64,000 nucleotides of DNA from Alphaproteobacteria bacterium (GTDB taxonomy: Bacteria > Pseudomonadota > Alphaproteobacteria > UBA8366 > Aestuariispiraceae): contig JAWPMN010000001.1 of NCBI GenBank assembly GCA_033344895.1, forward strand, positions 3,542,001 through 3,606,000. Direction: 5' to 3'. Both the position numbers and the translations under genes were made by a program. Below the pieces are notes generated by a model. That model worked only from the letters and a program-made list of their open reading frames with translations, did not search any database and had not been told where the DNA came from. Below are positions 1 through 9,092 of this stretch, piece after piece. Each line of letters begins with the position of its first letter. Position 1 is the first letter of the stretch.

Positions 1-1
1 G

Positions 2-901
2 GGGGACCGCGCGTTCTGTGCCGGCGGCGATGTTATCGCGGTCAGCAAGGCCGGTCAGGAGCAAACGGATCTGTGCCGCGACTTCTTTCAGGCGGAATAT
101 CGGCTGAACCGCACGATCCACCTGTTCGAAAAGCCCTACATCGCCTTTCTGGACGGCATCACGATGGGCGGCGGCGTGGGCCTTTCGGTCCATGGCAAGC
201 ACCGGATCGTGACCGAAAAAACGCTGTTCGCCATGCCGGAAACCGCAATCGGCCTGTTCCCGGATGTGGGCGGCAGCCACTTCCTGTCCCGCTGCCCGGG
301 TGAAACGGGGACTTATCTCGGCCTGACCGGAGCGCGGTTGGGGGCGGCGGACATGATGGCCGTCGGCCTGGCAGACAGCCACATGCCGTCGGACTCGCGG
401 GACGCCTTCTTTGCCGCGCTTGAAGCAGCGGACTGGAGTGGACGCGACGCCGATTCCGTGGTCAGCGAAATCACCGGGCAATTCGCGACCCCGGCCGGCG
501 AAACGACGATCGAGACGATCCGCGCCGATCTGGACCGGCTCTTCGCCGGGGACGATCTGGAAGAGATTGTGGCCCGGTTGAGCGCGGATACCGGGGAGTT
601 TGCCGCGAAAGCGGCGGCGCTGCTCGACGGGAAGTCGCCGACAATGTTGAAAGTTTCGCTGAAGCAACTGCGGTTGGGCGCGATGCAGGATTTCGACGCC
701 AATATGGTCATGGAGTACCGTATCGTTCGCCGCGCCCTGCAGCCTGGCGCTGATTTCCATGAGGGCGTTCGCGCGTTGCTGATCGACAAGGACAAGGCAC
801 CGAAATGGAATCCGGCGCGTCTGGAGGATGTTTCGGACGCGATGGTGCATTCCCATTTCGAGGCGCCGCCGGAAGGGGATCTGGTTCTCGACCCGGAGTG
901 A
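2..901 (+). CDS. 3-hydroxyisobutyryl-CoA hydrolase (5' end outside window)
   Basis: This is the C-terminal part of a crotonase-fold protein whose start lies before the window; the open frame runs in from base 2. The first residues give AFCAGGDV, followed by GITMGGGVGLS, the paired oxyanion-hole motifs of 3-hydroxyisobutyryl-CoA hydrolases (HIBCH). These hydrolyse 3-hydroxyisobutyryl-CoA to free 3-hydroxyisobutyrate in valine catabolism. The long helical C-terminal extension, ending with LVLDPE, fits HIBCH rather than a short enoyl-CoA hydratase. The next gene, 59 bases downstream, is mmsB, which oxidises the product, so the two very likely form an operon. The family call is firm; exact substrate is inferred from context. 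Confidence 0.88.
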   Translation, partial: GDRAFCAGGDVIAVSKAGQEQTDLCRDFFQAEYRLNRTIHLFEKPYIAFLDGITMGGGVGLSVHGKHRIVTEKTLFAMPETAIGLFPDVGGSHFLSRCPGETGTYLGLTGARLGAADMMAVGLADSHMPSDSRDAFFAALEAADWSGRDADSVVSEITGQFATPAGETTIETIRADLDRLFAGDDLEEIVARLSADTGEFAAKAAALLDGKSPTMLKVSLKQLRLGAMQDFDANMVMEYRIVRRALQPGADFHEGVRALLIDKDKAPKWNPARLEDVSDAMVHSHFEAPPEGDLVLDPE

Positions 902-960
902 GACCATCCAACAGGCACATTTTTTCCATAACAAAATGAACCGACAGGGAGACTAGAGAC

Positions 961-1839
961 ATGAAGATCGGGTTTATCGGCGTAGGCAATATGGGCGGTC
1001 CGATGGCACGAAATCTGGTGGCCGCCGGTCATACGGTTACTGTGTTCGATCTGGATCCCGCCCATGTGGAAAGCGTGACACAGGTCGGCGCGACCGGTGC
1101 GGACAGCGCCGCGGCAGCGGTTGCCGGCGCTGAAGCGGTCGTCACCATGCTGCCGGCAGGCCCACATGTTCGTGATGTCTACGAAAACTCTGTTCTGCCG
1201 AATGCGCCGGCAGGTGCCCTGTTGATCGATTGTTCGACGATAGACGTGGAGACCGCGCGCGCCGTCGCCGATCTGGCCGTGGAAAAGGGGTTCGCCATGG
1301 TCGATGCCCCGGTTTCCGGCGGTGTCGGCGGTGCGGAAGCCGGTACGCTGACATTCATGGTCGGCGGGCCGGACAAGGCGTTCGCAACCGCCAAGCCGGT
1401 GCTGGAGAAGATGGGCAAGTCCATCGTTCATTGTGGCGGCGCCGGGAACGGTCAGGCCGCAAAGATCTGCAATAACATGATGCTGGGCATCCAGATGATC
1501 TCGGTTGCGGAGGCATTCGTGCTGGCGGAGAAGCTGGGACTGGATCACCAGAAACTGTACGACGTGTCGTCCAAGGCTTCGGGGCAGTGCTGGTCGCTGA
1601 CGACCTATTGCCCGGTGCCCGGCCCCGTTCCGACGTCGCCGGCCAACCGTGACTATCAGCCGGGTTTTGCCTCGGCGATGATGGTCAAGGACCTGAAGTT
1701 GAGCCAGGGAGCCGCAGAAACCTTCCAGGCGAAAACCGCGCTCGGCCAGCGCGCTATGGAGATGTATCAGCAGTTTACCGATTCGGGTAACGGCGATGTC
1801 GACTTCTCCGGAATCATCAAAATGGTCCGGGATGGTTAA
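961..1839 (+). CDS. mmsB: 3-hydroxyisobutyrate dehydrogenase
   Basis: This 292-residue NAD-dependent enzyme oxidises 3-hydroxyisobutyrate to methylmalonate semialdehyde in valine degradation. The N-terminus carries the Rossmann signature GFIGVGNMGGPMA (residues 4-16). The substrate motif DAPVSGG lies at 115-121, and the catalytic lysine at 168 sits in the GNGQAAKICNN segment. Length is standard for the 3-hydroxyacid dehydrogenase family. The ATG follows a GGGAG-type ribosome binding site, and the upstream gene makes its substrate. Closely related tartronate-semialdehyde reductases exist, but the neighbouring hydrolase favours the valine pathway. Confidence 0.92.
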   Translation: MKIGFIGVGNMGGPMARNLVAAGHTVTVFDLDPAHVESVTQVGATGADSAAAAVAGAEAVVTMLPAGPHVRDVYENSVLPNAPAGALLIDCSTIDVETARAVADLAVEKGFAMVDAPVSGGVGGAEAGTLTFMVGGPDKAFATAKPVLEKMGKSIVHCGGAGNGQAAKICNNMMLGIQMISVAEAFVLAEKLGLDHQKLYDVSSKASGQCWSLTTYCPVPGPVPTSPANRDYQPGFASAMMVKDLKLSQGAAETFQAKTALGQRAMEMYQQFTDSGNGDVDFSGIIKMVRDG

Positions 1840-1985
1840 CGCGGAAAATCGATGCTGGACAAAGCTTTAGCCGGTCGACTAAGTTTCCGACTAGGCGATA
1901 GGGAGGATTCGGTGTAACACCGATGTCGCATTGGCGGTCGGAGAAAACCGGCCGCTTTCAGCACGGGTCAAACTAGTAAAGAGAT

Positions 1986-2450
1986 GTGCCGGTGAAGGAG
2001 GAATATCTCAGCGTCATCCGACTGATCGAGCGTCTGCACCGCCAGTTTCTGGAAGTGGTGAAGGGCGAGATCGACCGGCTGGGCATTCGAGACATCAACA
2101 ACATTCAGGCGCTCATCCTTTACAATATCGGGGAGGACGAGCTGACCGTGGGTGAGTTGACGCACCGCGGCTATTACCTCGGTTCCAACGTCTCCTATAA
2201 TGTGAGGAAGATGGTCGAAAACGGCTATCTGATCCAGGAACGCTCCACCCATGATCGCCGTTCGATCCGCGTCCGCCTGTCCGAAAAGGGCATGGATGTC
2301 CGCAACAAGGTCAACGACGTGATCGACGAACAGCAGGCGAAGCTGGGCGAGACCGGCATCAACGCCGAACAGCTGCAGTTTACCGCGACCGTTCTGAACC
2401 GGATTGAGCGATTCCTGCTGCATACACACGGTTACGGCCCGGTACGCTGA
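1986..2450 (+). CDS. MarR-family winged-helix regulator, LdtR-like
   Basis: A 154-residue winged-helix protein. The segment DINNIQALILYNIG followed by LTVGELTHRGYYLGSN and a wing with HDRRSIRVRL matches the alphaproteobacterial LdtR subgroup of MarR regulators, which control cell-wall and stress genes in Rhizobiales (family knowledge). The start is a GTG; an in-frame GTG two codons on is an alternative, and the nearby ATG is out of frame. It stands alone in a 146-base gap after mmsB and converges with the MoxR gene. Its targets cannot be told from this sequence. Confidence 0.75.
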   Translation: MPVKEEYLSVIRLIERLHRQFLEVVKGEIDRLGIRDINNIQALILYNIGEDELTVGELTHRGYYLGSNVSYNVRKMVENGYLIQERSTHDRRSIRVRLSEKGMDVRNKVNDVIDEQQAKLGETGINAEQLQFTATVLNRIERFLLHTHGYGPVR

Positions 2451-2511
2451 CCGGCAGTCTTTGACATCCTGATCGGTACTAAATGGTGTTAGGGCGGACC
2501 TTGCGCCCGGG

Positions 2512-3363
2512 TTAGCCGCGCGTGGCCTCCCGGCGTGCCAGGAAGGCCAGCCGCTCGAACAGGTGGACGTCCTGCTCGTTCTTAAGCAGGGCACCATGCA
2601 GGGGCGGAATAGCCTTGCCCGGATCGGTTTCGCGAAGAATTTCGGGGTCGATTTCTTCCACTAGCAGCAACTTGATCCAGTCCAGAAGCTCAGAGGTCGA
2701 CGGGCGCTTCTTCAGGCCGGGGACTTCTCTAATCTGGAAGAAGAGGGTCAGCGCCTCATTCAGCAGGCGCTTCTTGATGTCCGGGAAATGCACCTGGACG
2801 ATCTGCTCCATGGTTTCCGGATCGGGAAAGCGGATGAAGTGGAAAAAGCAGCGGCGCAGGAAGGCGTCCGGCAGCTCTTTCTCATTGTTTGACGTGATGA
2901 TCACGATCGGGCGCTTTTCGGCGCGGATGACTTCTTTCGTCTCGTAGACGTGAAACTCCATCCGGTCCAGTTCCAGCAGCAGGTCGTTCGGGAATTCGAT
3001 ATCGGCCTTGTCGATCTCATCGATCAGCAGCACCGGCGCCGGATCGGTCGTGAAGGCCTCCCACAGCTTGCCCCGGACGATATAGTTGCGGATGTCGTGC
3101 ACCCGTTCGTCACCAAGCTGGCTGTCGCGCAGGCGGCTCACCGCGTCATACTCGTAGAGGCCCTGCTGCGCCTTTGTCGTCGACTTGATATGCCATTCGA
3201 TGATGGGGCGCCCCAGCCCTACGGCCACCTCTCGCGCTAGCTGTGTCTTGCCCGTTCCGGGCTCACCCTTCACCAGAAGCGGGCGTTCCAGAGCGACCGC
3301 GGCGTTGACTGCGACGGCCAAGTCTTCGGAAGCGACATAGTTGGAGGTACCGGTAAAGCGCAT
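2512..3363 (-). CDS. MoxR-family AAA+ ATPase
   Basis: A 283-residue MoxR-type AAA+ ATPase. Walker A GEPGTGKT lies at residues 33-40, Walker B VLLIDEID at 111-118, a sensor-1 asparagine in ITSNNEKELP, and an arginine finger in FLRRC. I place the start at the ATG giving MRFTGTSNY, because the 25 extra upstream codons do not resemble the family. MoxR proteins usually act as chaperones with a VWA-domain partner encoded next to them. No such partner lies within the window, so this copy looks orphaned. It is transcribed divergently from the MFS gene. Confidence 0.88.
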   Translation of the reverse strand: MRFTGTSNYVASEDLAVAVNAAVALERPLLVKGEPGTGKTQLAREVAVGLGRPIIEWHIKSTTKAQQGLYEYDAVSRLRDSQLGDERVHDIRNYIVRGKLWEAFTTDPAPVLLIDEIDKADIEFPNDLLLELDRMEFHVYETKEVIRAEKRPIVIITSNNEKELPDAFLRRCFFHFIRFPDPETMEQIVQVHFPDIKKRLLNEALTLFFQIREVPGLKKRPSTSELLDWIKLLLVEEIDPEILRETDPGKAIPPLHGALLKNEQDVHLFERLAFLARREATRG

Positions 3364-3429
3364 GGTTATCTTTCGTCTGATTTGGAGAAGCCAAGGCGAA
3401 GAGAGCAGGAGATTAGGGTTGTCATCGAG

Positions 3430-3495
3430 CCGGATCAAGCGATCCGGGGATGATGTCGCTTCCCGAAAGCCCGGATTGTTCCCGGACCGGGGAAC
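3430..3495. promoter_or_regulatory. Two inverted repeats in the moxR/MFS divergent region
   Basis: Two perfect short dyads lie in the 243-base gap between the divergent moxR and MFS genes: CCGGATC-4-GATCCGG (3430-3447) and GTTCCC-6-GGGAAC (3478-3495). Their position would suit operator sites, but they match no regulator motif I recognise, and dyads of this length can arise by chance in GC-rich DNA. Otherwise the gap holds no convincing gene. Confidence 0.25.
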
Positions 3496-3606
3496 CCGTC
3501 AGTCCAAATTCCACTCGTAGCATCGAAAACTTTTGTCCCGCCGGCATTGACGAGACGGGGGATGCGGGTGAAAGGGGAAGCCGGTTGATATGGAACGGGG
3601 GATCAT

Positions 3607-4917
3607 ATGGCGGAAACAGCGCGGAAAGATGCTCATATTGCGCCGAACGGCTATTCCTTGCCCCGTACGGCACCGCCTGTCGCGGTTTCCGGCCTGATAC
3701 TGTCCATGTCGCTGATCGCCATCGGTGGCGGTCTGATCTTTGCGTATATTCCGATCCGCCTGGGTGAACTGGGCTTCGGCCCATCGGCCGCCGGATGGAT
3801 TCTGACATCCATGGCGGCAGGCGGTTTCATCGGCTGTCTGGGCACAGGCCCGATCGTGAAGCGTGTCGGCCACGCCCGGGCCTACATGACGTTGGCGGCA
3901 TTGCTGATCCTGAGCCACCTGACCCTGGCTCTGACGGTCGATCCCGTTCTATGGATGGCGGCCCGTGCCGGCTATGGGCTGGCCGCGACCGGGCTGTTCA
4001 TCATTTCGCAGAGTTGGCTGAACGATGCCTGTCCGAACGAATGGCGCGGGCGCGTCATGGCCATTTTCTACATGGCCTATGTCCTGTGCATCGGCTTCGG
4101 TGGCTTCCTGATCACTTTCGTCGACACCGACGGCGGCTATGGTCCACAGCTGGCGATCGTGTTTGTGACCCTGGCAATCCTGCCGGTCGGCCTTACCAAC
4201 CTGAAGGCGCCGCTGCCCCCAGAATATGTGACGGTATCCTTTCGCGGCGCCTGGCGGATTTCCCCAGTCGGTCTGGTGGGGCTGCTGGCGGTGGGCGGTC
4301 TGACGATGCTGGTGCAGGGATTCGCGCCGATCTACGCCCATGCCATCGGGTATGCGAAGGACGAGATCGGCCTGATGCTGTTTCTGATGCAGTTCGGGAT
4401 GATAGCGGTGCAGATGCCGCTGGGCGCCCTCAGCGACCGCATGGATCGACGCAAGGTTCTGATCGTGGCCTGTATCCTGGTCCTGATTTTCGCGGGGATC
4501 AGTTCGCAGGTCGGCGAAATCAGCCTGTGGGTCCTGATCGTGCTGTTCGGTGTCTGGGCCGGCGCGACGGAGACGATCTACGCCGTGGCCAATGCCCATG
4601 CCAATGACCGTGCCGAGCCGCAATACTATGTCGCGCTGTCGATGACGATGCTGTTCGCGTGGTCGCTGTCCGGCTTCGTTCTGCCCGGCGCGGCGTCCAT
4701 CCTGACGGACCTGTATGGAGCCAAGGCGTTCATGTATGTCGCCATGGCGATCGCGCTGGCATATGGCCTGTTCGTGACCTACCGGATGACCAGGCGAGAA
4801 GGGGTGCCGATCGAGGATCAGGAATCCTATGAACCACGTGCGGCGCAGGTCGCCTACTCGCCGGAACTCTATGCCCCGGTTACCGAAGACGACGTGGATC
4901 AGGAAATCCCACGCTAG
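3607..4917 (+). CDS. MFS transporter, YcaD-like
   Basis: A 436-residue major facilitator protein with about 12 hydrophobic segments. The first helices (GLILSMSLIAIGGGLIFAY) and the cytoplasmic loop motif GALSDRMDRRKVL between helices 8 and 9 fit the YcaD/UMF2-type MFS carriers, whose substrates are mostly unknown. The hydrophilic C-terminal tail of roughly 45 residues is rich in acidic and tyrosine residues. The gene converges with gatA, leaving only 5 bases between stop codons and no visible terminator. No neighbour indicates the substrate. Confidence 0.85.
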   Translation: MAETARKDAHIAPNGYSLPRTAPPVAVSGLILSMSLIAIGGGLIFAYIPIRLGELGFGPSAAGWILTSMAAGGFIGCLGTGPIVKRVGHARAYMTLAALLILSHLTLALTVDPVLWMAARAGYGLAATGLFIISQSWLNDACPNEWRGRVMAIFYMAYVLCIGFGGFLITFVDTDGGYGPQLAIVFVTLAILPVGLTNLKAPLPPEYVTVSFRGAWRISPVGLVGLLAVGGLTMLVQGFAPIYAHAIGYAKDEIGLMLFLMQFGMIAVQMPLGALSDRMDRRKVLIVACILVLIFAGISSQVGEISLWVLIVLFGVWAGATETIYAVANAHANDRAEPQYYVALSMTMLFAWSLSGFVLPGAASILTDLYGAKAFMYVAMAIALAYGLFVTYRMTRREGVPIEDQESYEPRAAQVAYSPELYAPVTEDDVDQEIPR

Positions 4918-4922
4918 GAGGG

Positions 4923-6398
4923 TCAGGCCCGCAACGCCGGGGTGCCCTGGAAGGCCGCCGATCGCTCCAGAACGTCCGCCGCCCGCAGCACGGTCTCCTC
5001 ATCAAAGGCACGGCCCAGAAGCTGCAGACCCAGGGGCAGGCCATTGGCGTCGAAACCGGCAGGCACGGAGATACCCGGGATCCCCGCCAGATTGGCTGGG
5101 ACGGTAAAGACGTCATTCAGATACATCTGGATCGGATCATCCTGCCGCTCATCCACGCCGAAGGCCGCCGACGGCGTCGCCGGCGTCAGCAGCACGTCGC
5201 AGGTCTCCCATGCCTTGCGGAAGTCCTCGGCGATGCGGGTACGCACCTTCTGAGCCTTCAGGTAATAGGCATCGTAATAGCCTGCCGACAGGACATAAGT
5301 GCCGATCAGGACGCGGCGCTGGACTTCCTCGCCGAAGCCTTCGCCCCTCGTGTTGGCGTACATCTCGTCAAGAGTGTCGCCGGGCACGCGAAGACCGAAA
5401 CGCACGCCGTCATAGCGCGCCAGGTTCGACGATGCCTCGGCCGGGGCGACGATGTAATAGGCGGGCAGGGCGTAGCGCGTATGCGGCAGGCTGACCTCGA
5501 CGATCTCCGCCCCGGCTTCGCGCATCCACGCAATACCCTGGGTCCACAGGGCTTCGATTTCGGACGGCATGCCGTCGATCCGGTATTCCTTCGGCACGCC
5601 GACGCGCAGACCCTTTATGTTGCCGGTCAGCGCCGCCTCGAAATCGGGGACATCGGCACGGGCGCTGGTCGAATCCTTGGGGTCGTGTCCGGCCATCGTG
5701 CCCAGCATGATCGACGCATCGCGAACAGTGCGGGTGAACGGTCCGGCCTGGTCCAGCGAACTGGCAAAGGCGATGATGCCCCAGCGGCTGCAGCGGCCAT
5801 AGGTCGGCTTGATGCCGACGGTACCGGTCAGCGCGGCGGGTTGGCGAATGGAGCCACCGGTATCCGTGCCGACCGTGGCCAGCGCGGAGCGTGCGGCCAC
5901 CGCGGCTGCGGACCCGCCGGATGACCCGCCGGGCACAAGCCGCTTGTCCGGGTTCCCGTCCTCCTGCCATGGGTTGATGGCCGGGCCGTAATGGCTGGTC
6001 GTATTGGACGACCCCATGGCGAACTCATCGAGGTTCGTCTTGCCCAGCATGACGGCGCCGGCATCCCACAGCTTCGACGAAACAGTGGATTCATAGGTCG
6101 GTTTGAAACCATCCAGAATATGCGACGCGGCCGTGGTCAGGACGCCGTCGGTGCAGTACAGATCCTTCACGCCCAGCGGTATGCCCTCGAGCGCTCCGGC
6201 CTCACCCTTGGCGAGACGGCCATCGCTGGCGGCCGCCATTTCACGCGCCTTGTCGGCTGTCTCCGTAATGTAGGCGTTCAGCGACCGCGTCTTCTCCATC
6301 GCGCCGATATAGGCGTCGGTCAGTTCGACGGCGGAGAAATCCTTGGCACGCAGCCCGTCGCGGGCCTCACTGAGCGTAAGGTCGAGAAGATCGGTCAT
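4923..6398 (-). CDS. gatA: Asp-tRNA(Asn)/Glu-tRNA(Gln) amidotransferase subunit A
   Basis: A 491-residue amidase-signature protein, the glutaminase/amidase subunit of the GatCAB complex that amidates mischarged Glu-tRNA(Gln) or Asp-tRNA(Asn). The Ser-cisSer-Lys triad is visible: Lys78 in GVKDLY, Ser159 in PGGSSGGS and Ser183 in [11 protein letters not shown]. The start giving MTDLLDLTL is chosen over an ORF start 22 codons upstream, because that extension would run into gatC. gatC lies 13 bases upstream. gatB does not follow gatA here; the next gene is convergent, so gatB must lie elsewhere. Confidence 0.95.
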   Translation of the reverse strand: MTDLLDLTLSEARDGLRAKDFSAVELTDAYIGAMEKTRSLNAYITETADKAREMAAASDGRLAKGEAGALEGIPLGVKDLYCTDGVLTTAASHILDGFKPTYESTVSSKLWDAGAVMLGKTNLDEFAMGSSNTTSHYGPAINPWQEDGNPDKRLVPGGSSGGSAAAVAARSALATVGTDTGGSIRQPAALTGTVGIKPTYGRCSRWGIIAFASSLDQAGPFTRTVRDASIMLGTMAGHDPKDSTSARADVPDFEAALTGNIKGLRVGVPKEYRIDGMPSEIEALWTQGIAWMREAGAEIVEVSLPHTRYALPAYYIVAPAEASSNLARYDGVRFGLRVPGDTLDEMYANTRGEGFGEEVQRRVLIGTYVLSAGYYDAYYLKAQKVRTRIAEDFRKAWETCDVLLTPATPSAAFGVDERQDDPIQMYLNDVFTVPANLAGIPGISVPAGFDANGLPLGLQLLGRAFDEETVLRAADVLERSAAFQGTPALRA

Positions 6399-6411
6399 CG
6401 CCCTTGTGTCC

Positions 6412-6699
6412 TTATTCGACGACTTTGGGAACGGTGTAGAAATGGCCCTGCGGGTCGGGGGCATTGGCGACGACCTTGTCCGGATAGCCGCCGTCCGTGA
6501 CTTCGTCTTCGCGCCATTGCGCGGCCATGTCCACGGCGGATGCCATCGGCGTCACGCCATCGGTGTCGACTTCACCCAGTTGTTCGACCCAGGCGACAAT
6601 GGCATCCAGTTCCTGGGCCAGCGGTGCCAGCCGGTTCTCGCCTACATTGATGCGGGCCAGATGGGCGACTTTCGCGACGGTCTTCGGGTCCAATGCCAT
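6412..6699 (-). CDS. gatC: Asp-tRNA(Asn)/Glu-tRNA(Gln) amidotransferase subunit C
   Basis: A 95-residue subunit that wraps around GatA and stabilises the GatCAB complex. The sequence KVAHLARI near the N-terminus, a central [11 protein letters not shown] helix and a C-terminal segment with [20 protein letters not shown] are typical of GatC, and length matches the family. The ATG at 6699 follows a GGGAG motif; the longer ORF start lacks homology. It is co-transcribed with gatA and diverges from ruvX with 127 bases between start codons. Confidence 0.93.
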   Translation of the reverse strand: MALDPKTVAKVAHLARINVGENRLAPLAQELDAIVAWVEQLGEVDTDGVTPMASAVDMAAQWREDEVTDGGYPDKVVANAPDPQGHFYTVPKVVE

Positions 6700-6826
6700 G
6701 ATCTTCGGCTCCCGGTGAGTTTTGGGCTGAATCGGCGCGGAAGCTATCACCGGCACCGCCGCCCGGCAAGCCGGGTTGCGGGCGTTCCGCCTTGCGCCGC
6801 GCGGCGCCGGGACCTATGACGGAACC

Positions 6827-7291
6827 ATGATCCTGGACACCGTACTTGACCTGCCTTCCGGAGTGGCGCTGCTGGGCCTCGACCTGGGCGAAAAGACCAT
6901 CGGAATTGCCATTGGCGATCCCGCCGGCAGTATTGCGTCCCCGCTGGAAACCATCCGACGTGCCAAGTTCACGAAGGATGCTGAACGAATTGAAGCAATC
7001 GTGGCGGAACGTCGAATCGGTGGCCTGGTGATCGGGTTGCCGGTCAATATGGATGGCAGCGAAGGGCCGCGTTGCCAGTCCTCCCGTCAGTTTGCGCGGA
7101 ACTTGATATCGCTGCGCGGCTTTGACCGCCCAATAGCCTTCTGGGATGAGCGGCTGTCGACCACGGCGGTCGAGCGGGTTCTGATTGATCAGGCCGACAT
7201 GACGCGGGCACGGCGGGGCGATGTGGTCGACAAGATGGCCGCATCCTTCATCCTGCAGGGGGCGTTGGACGCCCGGCGACTAGCCCGCTAG
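6827..7291 (+). CDS. ruvX: Putative pre-16S rRNA nuclease / Holliday junction resolvase YqgF
   Basis: A 154-residue RNase H-fold protein of the YqgF/RuvX family, implicated in 5' end maturation of 16S rRNA. The first catalytic aspartate lies in GLDLGEKTIGIA (Asp19), the basic patch GLPVNMDGSEGPR is mid-protein, and the C-terminal DVVDKMAASFIL supplies the last acidic residue. I chose the ATG giving MILDTVLDL; the 17 codons upstream are not family-like. The 3' end overlaps the convergent dehydratase gene by 12 bases. Confidence 0.92.
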   Translation: MILDTVLDLPSGVALLGLDLGEKTIGIAIGDPAGSIASPLETIRRAKFTKDAERIEAIVAERRIGGLVIGLPVNMDGSEGPRCQSSRQFARNLISLRGFDRPIAFWDERLSTTAVERVLIDQADMTRARRGDVVDKMAASFILQGALDARRLAR

Positions 7292-8278
7292 GGCCTGCTG
7301 GAACAATGTCGGGTCGACATTGCCGCCGGAAATAATGGCGACCACAGGGCCATCCCCCGCCGGCAGTTTACCCGTCAGAATTGCTGCCAGTGCCACCGCG
7401 CCGCCAGGTTCGGCCACAAGCTTCAGGTCCAGGAAGGCGGCTTTCATCGCTGCCATGGCCTCGTCATCCGTCACGACCAGACCGCCATCCAGCAGGCGTT
7501 TGTTCAGGGCGAAGGTAATCGTTCCCGGGCTGGGGGACAGCAAGGCGTCGCAGATCGACCGGGCCGCCGGGTCGACGCGCTCCGGCTGGCCGGATTCAAG
7601 CGACCGGGCAGTGTCATCAAATCCAGCCGGCTCCGCGGCGAAGACTTTCAGATCGGGGAGGCGGGTCTTGAGTGCCAGGGCGGTACCGGACAGCAATCCG
7701 CCGCCGCCGCAGGGCGAAACGACCGCCTCGGCCTCCACGCCCAGTTCCGAGAGTTGATCGGCGATTTCCAACCCGATTGTGCCCTGACCGGAAATGATGA
7801 ATGGGTCGTCATAGGGACGAACCAGGGCCGCACCGCGCTCCTGCGCGATGCTTTCGGCGATGGCCGTGCGGTCCTCCGTGAAGCGATCATAAAGATGAAT
7901 CTCCGCACCCCATGCGGCGGTGTTCGCGCGTTTGATCGCCGGCGCGTCGGACGGCATGACGATCAGGGCCGGAATGCCGGCATAGCGCGCCGCGGCTGCG
8001 ACTCCCTGTGCGTGATTGCCGCTGGAATAGGCGACGACGCCGCCTTTGCGCGCGTCGTCCGTCAGGCTCCGAATCTTGTTGCTGGCGCCCCGGAATTTGA
8101 AGGAACCGGTCCGTTGCAGACATTCCGGCTTTACCAGGATGCGCCGCCCGACCCGGTCGTTCAGCAGGGGCGATTCCAGCAGGGGCGTTCGGATCGCAAC
8201 GCCGTTCAGGCGTCCCGCGGCGGCCAGAATATCGTCAAATTCGGGGGCGTCGTCAGCGGAGGGTGGCGAGAAAGGCAT
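7280..8278 (-). CDS. Threonine/serine dehydratase-like PLP enzyme
   Basis: A 332-residue fold-type II PLP enzyme related to catabolic threonine dehydratase and serine racemase. The PLP lysine is Lys61 in RTGSFKFRGA, with the substrate loop SSGNHAQG and the glycine-rich phosphate loop CGGGGLLSG. It lacks the C-terminal ACT regulatory domain of biosynthetic IlvA, so it is probably a catabolic dehydratase or racemase; the sequence does not separate these. It is the last gene of a minus-strand operon, and its start overlaps the preceding hydrolase by 26 bases. Confidence 0.85.
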   Translation of the reverse strand: MPFSPPSADDAPEFDDILAAAGRLNGVAIRTPLLESPLLNDRVGRRILVKPECLQRTGSFKFRGASNKIRSLTDDARKGGVVAYSSGNHAQGVAAAARYAGIPALIVMPSDAPAIKRANTAAWGAEIHLYDRFTEDRTAIAESIAQERGAALVRPYDDPFIISGQGTIGLEIADQLSELGVEAEAVVSPCGGGGLLSGTALALKTRLPDLKVFAAEPAGFDDTARSLESGQPERVDPAARSICDALLSPSPGTITFALNKRLLDGGLVVTDDEAMAAMKAAFLDLKLVAEPGGAVALAAILTGKLPAGDGPVVAIISGGNVDPTLFQQALAG

Positions 8279-9092
8279 GAATGGCACTCCGGGCTTCCGG
8301 TTCGTCCAGGGTCGGAGCGTGGCCCCGACCGGCAATGAGGGTCTGCCGCAGGTCGGGTTTGACGTCCTTCATCCTGCGGAAGCACTCCTCACTCAGCAGG
8401 GACGACAGTTCGCCGCGAAAGGCAAGCGTGGGAATGGGCCGAAGCGCCCTGTACATCGACCAAAGGTCGGGGAGGGCGCCGGCGCGGCGCATGGGGTCGG
8501 CAATGCGCGGATCCCAGTCGGCCTGAACGGTCCCATCCGTTTCTTCCCGGAAGCAGCCTTCCGCCGCCCGGCGCCAGCCTTCTTCGTCCAGATTGAGATC
8601 CGGCAGCATCGTCCTGACCGCGTCCACGGCGGCGTCCCAATCGGCGTAACCGCGGGCATCGGCGATATAGTCGGCAATCCGCGCGACCCCGTCGGTCGGC
8701 AGGTCCGGACCGCTGTCGTTCAGGACGGCGCCGGCCAGAACGGTCGGCATGGCGATTGCCATCCCCATTGCCAGAAATCCACCCAGGGATGTTCCGACGA
8801 CCACGATCCTGTGAAGATTGAGGGCGCAAAGCACGTTCCGGATGTCGTCGATATAGACGGACGGAGTGTAACTGGCGGCATCGAGGGGCCGTCCGGATCG
8901 TCCCCGGCCGCGATAGTCCAGTGCGATTACGCGATGTCCGTCCGCCGCCAGCGCAGTGGCCAGGCGCGAAAAATCCCGCGAGGTCCGCGTGACGCCGGGC
9001 AGGCACAGGATCGTTGGACCATGTGGGGTTCCGGCAGGCAGGGTTTCCGCAAAATGAAGACGCGTGCCGTCGCGCGCCGTCACATAGCTCAT
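8253..9092 (-). CDS. Alpha/beta hydrolase
   Basis: A 279-residue alpha/beta hydrolase. The nucleophile elbow is GTSLGG (Ser102) and the catalytic histidine is probably His258 in AGRGHAP. The strand-loop after the first beta strands reads LDYRGRGRSGRP, typical of the family, with a GVTRTSRDF oxyanion region. The ATG overlaps the stop of the upstream haloacid dehalogenase in an ATGA arrangement, indicating translational coupling. Its substrate cannot be predicted; such genes may be esterases or C-C hydrolases. Confidence 0.85.
   Translation of the reverse strand: MSYVTARDGTRLHFAETLPAGTPHGPTILCLPGVTRTSRDFSRLATALAADGHRVIALDYRGRGRSGRPLDAASYTPSVYIDDIRNVLCALNLHRIVVVGTSLGGFLAMGMAIAMPTVLAGAVLNDSGPDLPTDGVARIADYIADARGYADWDAAVDAVRTMLPDLNLDEEGWRRAAEGCFREETDGTVQADWDPRIADPMRRAGALPDLWSMYRALRPIPTLAFRGELSSLLSEECFRRMKDVKPDLRQTLIAGRGHAPTLDEPEARSAIHAFLATLR

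Noticed and set aside
313-1548. 411-residue minus-strand ORF opposite the hydrolase and mmsB
   Set aside because: It is antisense to two well-supported genes and its translation shows no family resemblance; it is a GC-rich shadow frame.
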